A stretch of 16,336 nt of DNA from Spirogloea muscicola (lineage: Eukaryota; Streptophyta; Zygnematophyceae; Spirogloeales; Spirogloeaceae), in the NCBI GenBank assembly GCA_009602725.1, contig WELB01000313.1, positions 103,878 through 120,213 on the forward strand. The letters run 5' to 3'. Below, in pieces: positions 1 through 7,131 of this stretch (position 1 is the stretch's first letter; every line of letters starts with the position of its first letter). Under the pieces are notes generated by a model that saw only the letters and a program-made list of their open reading frames with translations, was not told where the DNA came from and searched no databases. Position numbers and translations under genes: made by a program.

Positions 1-273
1 GTCTACCGGTTCACCATGGAAGCGACGGGCGATTGCGTGGCGGGCGAGCTGGTTAAGTAGCTCAAGCCACCGAGCGCCCAGTGCCCCATGGATGTCAATT
101 GCCAACGGGAAGAACTCGTCTTCCGGTGGATGGTCGGCGTACTTGATCTCTTTTGCCCGAGCGGCGCAGGCGACCGCATACCCAGCCTTGGTGGCAGACT
201 GGGCTGGGTGGGAGCGGTCAAATGCGTCGGTAGTCAATAGGGTGGCCAAGGCAAGCCAAGGCACTGCGGGTCC
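1..273 (-). mobile_element. Retroelement ORF fragment, copy A (runs off left edge)
   Basis: Read on the minus strand in codons aligned to bases 1-3, the frame is open from about base 360 down to base 1, and the recognisable part begins near 273. It has an Ala/Gly-rich helix ending in ARAKEIKYADHP, then DEFFPLAIDIHGALG, then a Leu/Ala/Arg helix. This pattern (helix, KY, acidic turn, F-x-P-hydrophobic-x-hydrophobic, H/Y-G-x-LG) recalls the region after the reverse transcriptase in retroelement proteins annotated in many algae and invertebrates; that is memory, not a search. The match is strengthened inside the window, because copy B (11188-11671) encodes DHPERNEFVPLAVDVHGAFG in the same relative place. 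No ATG begins the frame. The upstream part of the element is absent, so this is a 5'-truncated piece whose 3' part lies outside the window. The element class (LINE or other) cannot be settled here. Confidence 0.6.
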
Positions 274-710
274 AGGCAGCAGGCGGCAGGAAGGCGGCGG
301 GGCCGCCCACGAGAGCGCCAAGGCGGGGCGGGCCGCTCGTTCTGGAAGCGGCCGGCGCCGGGGGGCGAGGGCCGTCCGATGGCGGCGCGCATCCGGCGGC
401 GCGGCGCGCGCGTGGGGCCCGCCGCCCCGTACCCCGCCGCTTGGAGCCTGCCGTCCGGCCCTGGCCGGCGCGCATCGGTCAGGCACCACAGCCCGTGCTC
501 TGCCCTCACACCTCGTCCGCTCCTTTGGGCTGGCCTCTCCCAGCCACCCCTCAATCTGGCCGCGCTTGCTTCTCGCGCACCTCGTGCTGGCCTGATCTGG
601 CGTCCCCTTGCACCCCGCTTGCAGGGCAGCAGGCCCTTCTCACAGCCGCTGCTCCTCGTCCCTCCACCCCCTCTTTCCGCCCCTCTCGGACTCTCAGCTC
701 GTCGTTTGGC

Positions 711-836
711 CCCTTCGAACCCTGTCAATTCTTTCCGGGCTGGCTTCTCACAGCCCTTGCCCCCATTGGGAGAGCCACTTCTTCTTCTTCTCACAGCCCT
801 TGCCCCCATCGGGAGAGCCACTTCTTCTCGGACAGG
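711..836 (+). repeat. Retroelement tail-like repeat with a 43-bp tandem duplication
   Basis: Bases 745-784 and 788-827 are copies of the same unit, offset by 43 bases and differing at one position (CCCCCATT versus CCCCCATC). The unit begins TTCTCACAGCCCTTGCCCCC and ends GGGAGAGCCACTTCTTC. The flank at 711-744 (CCTTCGAACCCTGTCAATT, then CCGGGCTGGC) is part of the same family. The reverse complement of this arrangement forms the 3' tail of the retroelement copies at 11188-11262 and 15303-15378. Here it lies in the opposite orientation, without the coding part, upstream of the kelch gene. Confidence 0.75.
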
Positions 837-1065
837 CGGGTGCGGCCCGTGGAACGGCGATCCCAGAAGGGACAGGCAGAGGATTGGGAACGAAGCGGCT
901 CCCTCACAAGAAGACACGCCGCTCTCGTCACGACAGCAGCCGCTTCTCCTCTCGCATCGCGGCCCGGGCCCCCCAGCCCGCCGGCCGTCGGTCCCCCGCC
1001 TGCAGCTCCCCCTCGGGAGTGGCGCTCCCCCCGCCCCGTCTCCCTTCCACGCCCACCCCCTCGCC

Positions 1066-1134
1066 CACCGCCGCCGCCACCGCCTCCTGCCGCCTCCCCC
1101 GCCGCCGCCGCCGCCGCCGCCTCCTCCATGGTGG
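1066..1134 (+). repeat. CCG/CCT low-complexity tract
   Basis: Nearly pure CCG, CCA and CCT triplets occur just upstream of the kelch start; the core is an uninterrupted CCG run around 1100-1122. It reads as poly-Pro on the plus strand and poly-Gly on the minus strand, which explains the long spurious frames here. It is probably 5' UTR or promoter sequence. Confidence 0.7.
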
Positions 1135-1179
1135 CAGCCTCCCTCCCGGCCCCGCCCCTCCGCACGCCCGGGCCCCAGC

Positions 1180-3482
1180 ATGCAGCGACGGCCGCGTGAC
1201 CCCGCCTCCGCCGCCGCCAACACCCCGCCGCCGGGCCACGACGCTGCTGCCTCCCACAGCGCTGGCGCGGCCGCAGCCGCGAGGTGGACTGTGCCGGAGC
1301 CGCTGAGCCTGCCTCCTCCCGAGCGGTGGGGCCACTCTGCCTGCTACTCCGACGGCAACCTGCTCGTCTTCGGGGTACGGCCTGGGGGCGCCCACTGCCG
1401 CGACCAGCGAGAAGCTCGCCGCCGGCAGCCTCTGCTCGCCGAGCTGCACTGCTGGCGCCGCCAGCAGCAGAGCACCAGTGCAGATCGCAGCGACCAGCAC
1501 TGCCTGCCCGTGAGCACAGTCGTCGGGAAGGCTTCGCCAGTTGCTGCCAATGCCGACGAAAAGGGCACGACAGCTCCCATGACGGCTGGCCGTGATCGAC
1601 TAGAGTGCGACCAGCCAATGCTGCTGATCGCAGCAGCCGGTGTCTTTCTTCCTGCCACTGCAGGGCTGCTGCGGAGGGCACCACTTCACCAATGTCGTCG
1701 TGCTCAGCACGTCCACGTGGAGCTGGACGCCGCTCGCGACGGCTGGCTGGCTGCCTGGCCCGCGAGACAGCCACAGTGCCGTCATGTACGGCAGGAAGAT
1801 GGTCGTCTTCGGGGGCACCGATGGCAGCCGCAAGGTGAACGACGTCCACATCCTGGACCTCGACTCCCTGGAGTGGACGTGCCCCAACGTCACCGGCCAG
1901 CTCCCGGCTCCCAGGGAGAGCCACAGCGCCGTCCTTGTGGACGGCAGCAAGATGCTCGTCTTCGGCGGCAGCGGCGAAGGCGAAGGCGTGTACTTGAACG
2001 ACGTCCACCTCCTGGACCTGGATGAGATGGCGTGGCGCTCCCTAGAGATCAGCGGTGACGTTCCGGTTAGCAGGGACAGTCAGGCGGCGGCTTTGGTGGA
2101 GAGCAACAAGCTCCTCGTCTTCGGGGGCGACTGCGGCGAGCGATACCTCGCCGACATCGACATCTTGGACCTTGCAACCATGACGTGGTCAAGGGTCGGT
2201 GCCAGTCGCTGCTTCCCACTGGAGGTCTGAGGGGCGTGCATGCCTGAGTACAAGTCCATTCCAAAGCACTCTCAAAATGGGCTACAGGGCAGGACAAGGG
2301 CAGGGGCAGCAACTGCCCGAGCGCAATCGGCGCAGGTGTGCTGATTGGTACTCGATGGCTGGCCTGAGCCGCCAGCTGCATCGTGCATGGCTGCAGCTAG
2401 AGTCGCTCAGCCTGCACTTCCCTGACGCGAGAGCGGGTCACACGGCAGTCGCGTGGGAGAGTAAGGTGCTCGCCACTTCACCTCCTGACAAGCGAGAGGC
2501 CACACGCACCGCACTCGCCCAGGCTGCACGAGAGAGGCATGTGCCTTGGTGCTTGCTCGCTGATGTGTCCTGATGCCTGCCAGGTGTATGTCTTCGGAGG
2601 AGTCGGGAACCGAGCCTACTACAACGACGTCTGGATGCTGGACATCAGCCTGTGCTCGTGGACGCTTCTGGATGTCTGTGGCTCAGTGCCTCGCGGCCGC
2701 TTCTCGCATTCAGCGACTCAAGCCGGCAGCTCCAGCATTGTGTATGGCGGGTACAGATCCACCTCGGCGGCCAAGCATCTCACAGCACGCCCCTCATATA
2801 CCAGTCGTGCTGGTAGTCCTGGCTTTCAGCACAGCAGCTTCTCTAACAGCGTGCAATTCCTCCGTGGGAGGTTTGCCTCCACCATTGCAGGTGTGGCGAG
2901 AACGACGTGCCGCTCGGCGACCTATTTGTCCTGCAGCTAGCCCAGGACGATGTCACTGGCCACGAGTCGAGCATGTGGCAGCCCGTGACACTGCCGTCAC
3001 CACCCACCATGGCGCCCAGCCACCGGAAGAAGCCCAAGTACAGCATGGCGCGTGTTGCTCCCGCACCCGAGCTTGCCAGGCCAGCTGCCCGGCAGCCCCA
3101 CTCGCTGATCGGTGCGGATGTCCGGGGCGTCATCGACGGCCTCTTTGATGCAGGGTTCCTGCTCTCTGCAGAGGTTGGCGGGCGCCGCTTCAGAGGCATC
3201 CTCTTCAACCCCCTCGGATCTCTGCCGCTAGTACCTGCTGGCGGCAGTGCTGGCGCTGGAGCCGACGTTGGCGCAAGCTCTGATGGTGGACCAAGTAGCA
3301 TCGGGCAGCTCATGATGCAGGGCTTCCCCAGGCCCGGCGAGAGCGGCCTGACTGAGACCGTCTGGGGCCGGCCCGTCAGCCGTCAAGCAGCTCCAAGCCT
3401 CACGACGCTGGCGGACCCCGTTGGCATGGCCGACTTGAGCTGCCTGCAGGCTGACCTGGACTACTGGGAGGGCGAGTTGTGA
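1180..3482 (+). CDS. Kelch-repeat protein, plant-type with C-terminal tail
   Basis: Proposed exons are 1180-1374, 1664-2194, 2397-2465, 2584-2750 and 2891-3482. All introns are GT-AG, phases agree, and the model gives 517 residues ending in TGA. Six kelch blades span about residues 47-337. Each has the blade pattern of a Gly/His-Ser-A start, a hydrophobic run ending in V-F-G-G (Y-G-G in blade 6), and a N/D-V-hydrophobic-x-L-D strand before a Trp, for example KMVVFGGTDGS with NDVHILDLDSLEW. Such propellers bind partner proteins and have no catalytic role here. After the propeller comes a basic patch (SHRKKPKY, about 364-371), then a conserved-looking segment at about 397-426 with GVIDGLFDAGFLL and RRFRGILF. 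From memory, similar segments end some plant kelch proteins and occur in plant ARID-HMG proteins, suggesting a nuclear role; that is inference. The start at 1180 is the nearest in-frame ATG to blade 1. An ATG at 379 would add a low-complexity extension. Confidence 0.85.
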
Positions 3483-4238
3483 TCAGCCAACTTAGATTGA
3501 TCTTCCAATCTGCTCAGTGTGGAAGACCCATCGCTGGGATGGTTCTGCTCGTTGTAGTGCTACATACGAAGGTGCAAGGTGACCTTAGTGGGGCTGGATG
3601 AAGAGGGTTTGCAGTCGTGGGCAAGCACAAGGACACAAATAAGTATACACTGACTAGGCAGTCAAGGTGGACCAGACGAACGGTTGAGTACCCTTGGTCT
3701 TGACCATATTCGAAATTTGCTTGACAGCACCTGTACAGAGCAATCTCTGAGAGAACCCATACTGACATTCCAAATCTCCACGCGGTTGCACGCTAGCATT
3801 TGACACTACCATAGTCCAAGTCGTTCGTCTCTGCCAGACCCCAGGATGCAAGCCAAGAACAGCACGAGCTGAGGTTTAGAGGCAAAATCTCTGGCTGCGA
3901 TGTGGAGAAATTAGAGGCTCCAGAGGTCCCTAATGACAGTCATCGTGGCAGGCTTTGTCGCATATCGGGGCTGATTGTGGATATGGTTGCTGCTCACAAG
4001 AACCCTCTGCCAAATGCAGCTGCGCAGTATGTTCCAGTCAAGATGATTCAAGCCCGCAATTCAGAAGCAGCATGCTCCAGCGTGCCTGTGTGCTCACATG
4101 GCTTTGGATTCTAGTTCGTCTCATCCTGATGACTTGATGACTATCTAGCTGACTAGGTGTCAGGACATGGACGATCTGGAGGAATGATGGAGGAACAGTG
4201 ATGGAGGAATGTGGGCTCTGCAGTGACGAGGGATGACC
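3483..4238. other. Intergenic, no gene recognised
   Basis: This stretch is less GC-rich than the flanking exons and has stops in all frames at short intervals. It includes the kelch 3' UTR. The algal polyadenylation signal TGTAA was not seen close after the kelch stop. A few minus-strand snippets, such as AWRFGM and NFEYGQ between 3700 and 3830, might be decayed remains of the acyltransferase relic described next, but this is too weak to annotate. Confidence 0.5.
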
Positions 4239-4445
4239 GAGCACGCAGATAATGCCCCCCTGAAGTTTGGTGAAGCGCACGGTCACAACTGGGAACTGAG
4301 TCAAAAGATACTGTGGAGAAGACAATCTCGTACTGAGTGTTCAGATACACATCGATGGTGCCAGGAGTGTCCAGACACTTGTCCTTGTGTGGTGCTTCTG
4401 TGTTCCTGACTCTTCCAGCGAGCAAAGTCTGCCATCCTACCCGAC
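4239..4445 (-). pseudogene. Probable relic of an HXXXD-type (BAHD-like) acyltransferase
   Basis: Read on the minus strand, the segment encodes LLAGRVRNTEAPHKDK, then TPGTIDVYLNTQYEIVFSTV. After a shift of reading frame it gives FPVVTVRFTKLQGGIICVLG. In BAHD acyltransferases, which transfer acyl groups from CoA to alcohols or amines, an LAGR motif follows the first helices and a P-V-x-V-x-hydrophobic-T-x-hydrophobic-x-x-G-G strand precedes the catalytic HxxxD. The order and spacing fit that plan. The catalytic HxxxD was not found downstream, the frame breaks between the two blocks, and no upstream N-terminal part is evident. A 10-base repeat (GATGGAGGAA and variants) lies at the broken end (about 4177-4208). 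An intron of about 55 bases could mend the frame, so a divergent gene is not excluded. Confidence 0.33.
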
Positions 4446-4738
4446 TCTGGACACCTTCAGGTGCTGTCACACAAGAGTAGCCCCTCACAATGCGGCTGCA
4501 GTGCAAGCCATGTCCAAGCCTCTGCAAGCATGGCCTGCTAGGAAGCTTGGACGGGCCTGGCCGACGCCAAGTGCTGATCTTGTGTTTATGGATGCGCACA
4601 TTCTTGTGGGCAGGTCAAGGCCAGCGATACTATGACTGCAAATTGGATGGCTGGCAACCCGTACGTGTTCGAGCTGAGCTAGGTACCCTGGCCCTGCAGG
4701 CAGACAAAGGGCTAGCAAGTTAGTCTGTGGTAGCAGAG
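4446..4738. other. Intergenic, nothing recognised
   Basis: This lies between the acyltransferase relic and the stop of the SR-protein gene and probably carries the 3' UTR of the latter. No convincing protein, RNA gene or repeat was seen. Open frames across it on both strands lack any resemblance to a family. Confidence 0.45.
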
Positions 4739-7105
4739 TCAAGGAGCTGCAGGAGCAATACGGGATTGCAAGGATAGCAGAACCACCAAGAACTTCGCAG
4801 CAAGGCCATTCGAGCAAGAGCTGTAGTGTGGCAACACCTGGGCTGCTGCTGCTGCAGAAGCAGCAGCAGCACGTGACGCCCGCAAGAGGCGCGCCCGCTC
4901 CTGCCACGGCGGGGCTTTTGGCTCCTGCTGCTCCACACAGGCACAGGCGCACGCAGACTATAACCATCACCCGAGGTGCAACTTATGTGTCAAACTAGAA
5001 CCTGTAAATAGATGTCAATGCAGGAAAATGGAGGGTAGGTGCAACAATGGCAAGCAACCAGCACGCAGAGCCGCACCTCCTGCATGGCGCCAACCATGGA
5101 GGGGCGAGCTTGCACGACGTTGGTCTCCTCCTCCTCCACCAGGGTGGCTCCTTCCAGCTCCTCCAGGCACAAGGACTCCACGGCAGGCTGCTTTGACAGG
5201 CCCTGGCTCCGCTTTCCATCCACCTTGGCGGCTGGTCCTGATCGATCAGCTCCGACAGTGGCCGCATGGCCGAAGATGGCCGCATCATGGGCTGCTTGAA
5301 GCTGCGCCTCTTTCTTCTGCGCCCGTGCAGACAAGGTGGTGCGAGTCAGTCCGAGTCCTGATGTTGGCCAACGAGTGTGCTACCACAGGCCCTCACTATG
5401 CGTCCAGGTTGACCGTCAGCGTTTCCAGGATACTGGCGCCGGCAGCAGGTCAAAGGCGAGCGAGAGCGTCCTCGTCACGGGACTTGAGATTCAGCAGACC
5501 TGGGTCTGCGAGGAGAACAGGGACGCTCCCACGGCCTCGTGGTGCACGCTCAGCTCTCCCCAAGTTTCACCATCTGCCAGAAGCAGGACGCGAAAGACTG
5601 CGACGAGTCACTGCTGTGTGGCTAGGCTTCACGCAGTCCCCAGGTTGGTGTCATTGTGCAACCTGTTTGCTGTCTCAGCTGGGGCACTGACTCTCGGGTC
5701 GCTGCAGCGAGGCGTCGTCGTCCAGCGGTGCGCTGCTGCTGAAGTCAAAGCGCTCCCACTCGCCCGTCATGCCCTTGGCCGTGTCCTTCGAAACTGCCCG
5801 CCGCGCCCGGACCAGAGCCCAGATGGCCATGTCAGTGGCAGGCAGCTGCTGAAGCCAGCTGCTTGCTCAATGGAGCTTCTGGCAGCCACCGACGAGATGT
5901 GGAGGAGCGCCAGACGAGCGACTTGTGGCTCACCCATCTCGGACAGCTGGAGCTTCATCTGAGCCTTCACCCTCTCCGCAGCACTCTGCAGCAAGGGCGA
6001 GCAGCACTGCCGCTGCGTCACGCCCTCCTCTCTCTGGCGGCAAGTGCTCCGCAAGCCATTGGGCAGCGCTCTGCTCACCATCTTGTCAAACCCCGGGATG
6101 CGGTCTGCAAGGCCGTCCCGATGAGCTCCCCGTTGACGGTCATCGGGCCTGCTTCCATGACCACCCTTTGCCCGTTGCGAGGATGCTGCCGCCGCCCGGT
6201 GCTCGGCAGCAGGGTTGCGGCGCCGTGCCGGGCTCCGACTCCGGCGCTCTTGCCTGTCATCACGGTGGTCGCGGCTGCGGCCGCGGCCGCGGCTGCGGCT
6301 GCGGCTGCGGCTGCGGCTGCCGCTGCCAGATGATCAAGTACATATGCTTCAGAGCCTTGCACCTACACTGGCATCCCGTAAACTGGACAACCCAACTAAA
6401 ACAGCAGCACATTGATGTTGTACCGCTGCAAACATACTGTGGTGTTATCTCCAACACGTGGGAAAAGGCTATTCAAACGAAGTCAGCTGACCTGTAGCTG
6501 CGGCTGCGGCTACGGCTGCGGCTGCCGCTGCGGCTGCGGGTCAAGCTCCTGCCACAAGACCAAGAAGGCGGTAAGAGCGAGACAAGCTTCGGCCAGAATC
6601 CGTCACCACAAAACTCTTCATAAAACATGAGCCACAAGCTAAGAAGCAAGCATCAAGCATGCCACACAGCAGCCAGGACAGACCAAAGCTGCTGGAACGC
6701 TCTAAGCTGCATCACAGTAACAGCGTCCTGCAGACGTGCAGAGCAACATGCAGGCCGAGCAGAGTCTCCATCTTCTCGCTGACATAACGCGCATAGGTCT
6801 ACTCAATGGGTATACACAATGCGGCCGCTGTGAGCAACTGGCTCGCAATCCACTCCATACTTGCGGGGGCTGTTGCGGCAGTTGCGCTCAATGTGGCCAC
6901 GCTCGCCACAGCGGTAGCACTTGTCCTTCCAATCCCCTGCCTTGCAGTCACGCGCCCAATGGCCCTCCTTGCCACAGTTGTAGCACCGCCCTGTGCCAGG
7001 CGGCGGCCCCCGGGGCACCTCCCTCATGCTGTAGTAGTCGCGCTCATACCCGCCGCCGCCGCTGCCGCCACCTCCACCACCACCACCACCACGATGGGCG
7101 GGCAT
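4739..7105 (-). CDS. Zinc-knuckle SR (Arg/Ser-rich) splicing-type protein, RS2Z-like, no RRM seen
   Basis: Frame-consistent exons on the minus strand are 7105-6861, 6548-6492, 6322-5934, 5793-5692, 5573-5500, 5316-5077 and 4927-4739 (431 residues). The first three are well supported; the last three are tentative. A Gly-rich start is followed by two CCHC zinc knuckles: C41-x2-C44-x4-H49-x4-C54 ([13 protein letters not shown]) and C63-x2-C66-x4-H71-x4-C76 ([13 protein letters not shown]). These are nearly the knuckles of plant RS2Z splicing factors, which bind RNA. An Arg-Ser dipeptide run from about 84 to 116 follows, then [10 protein letters not shown] domains mediate spliceosome contacts and are phosphorylated. 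The remaining roughly 270 residues are unlike known RS2Z tails: a charged helix ([14 protein letters not shown]), [33 protein letters not shown], an acidic stretch and [14 protein letters not shown]. The N-terminal RNA-recognition motif of the family is missing, so the start at 7105 may be an internal exon edge. Confidence 0.7.
4842..4870. repeat. CTG/CAG inverted repeat
   Basis: GCTGCTGCTGCTGC is followed within four bases by GCAGCAGCAGC, forming a possible hairpin. On the minus strand it falls in the proposed last exon of the SR gene, where it encodes an Ala-rich run. It is probably a slippage-prone coding triplet tract. Confidence 0.6.
6271..6326. repeat. GCGGCT hexamer repeat encoding part of the RS domain
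   Basis: About nine near-perfect copies of a GCGGCT/GCGGCC hexamer occur here. On the minus strand the in-frame reading is AGC CGC, that is Ser-Arg, in exon 3 of the SR gene. Other frames give poly-Ala or Gln-Pro runs, which should not be annotated. Confidence 0.8.
6494..6540. repeat. Second GCGGCT-type repeat encoding RS dipeptides (exon 2)
   Basis: This degenerate hexamer tract of GCGGCT with GCTACG and GCCGCT variants reads on the minus strand as alternating Arg/Gly and Ser in exon 2 of the SR gene. It is separated from the tract at 6271-6326 by a 169-base intron with donor GTCAGC and acceptor GGCAG. The phase is 2 on both sides, so the RS run continues unbroken after splicing. Confidence 0.75.
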
Positions 7106-7131
7106 CGAGCCTGGGGCCTGAGACGCCAGCC
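7106..7131. promoter_or_regulatory. Very short gap between divergent gene starts
   Basis: The ATG chosen for the SR gene (7105, minus) and the first plausible ATG of the ABC gene (7132, plus) are only 26 bases apart. If both are true starts, the transcripts must overlap or share a compact two-way promoter inside each other's 5' ends. No promoter motif was recognised. The more likely reading is that at least one start is wrong or sequence is missing here (see base 7165). Confidence 0.2.

Larger units (their letters stand above)
274..1179. other. GC-rich 5' region of the kelch gene, no separate gene seen
   Basis: This stretch is extremely C/G-rich and leaves several frames open on both strands by chance. 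The plus frame that continues into the kelch gene is open from an ATG at 379, but its translation is Pro/Ser/Arg low complexity with a duplicated repeat unit, so it is more likely promoter and 5' UTR than protein. It contains more decayed pieces resembling the tail repeat (around 521-553 and 621-655), the clear tandem pair at 711-836, and a CCG/CCT tract just before the chosen start. No TATA box or other promoter element could be identified. Confidence 0.5.

Noticed and set aside
234-1223. Long minus-strand open frame rich in Gly and Arg
   Set aside because: It is the complement of the C-rich 5' region and the CCG tract. Composition keeps it open, and it has no family resemblance.
791-2008. 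405-residue minus-strand open frame opposite the kelch gene
   Set aside because: It is an antisense shadow of GC-rich kelch exons. The plus-strand frame has clear kelch blades and consistent splice sites.
5336-5962. 208-residue plus-strand open frame
   Set aside because: It overlaps the SR gene antisense, and its translation has no recognisable pattern. The minus strand gives phase-consistent exons here.
6075-6362. Poly-Ala and Gln-Pro open frames across the GCGGCT repeat
   Set aside because: They are wrong frames of the hexamer tract. The frame continuous with the zinc knuckles reads Ser-Arg.
6482-6491. Perfect palindrome GTCAGCTGAC at the exon 2 donor of the SR gene
   Set aside because: A 10-base palindrome at one splice site is not remarkable on its own, and its bases are explained by the donor sequence.
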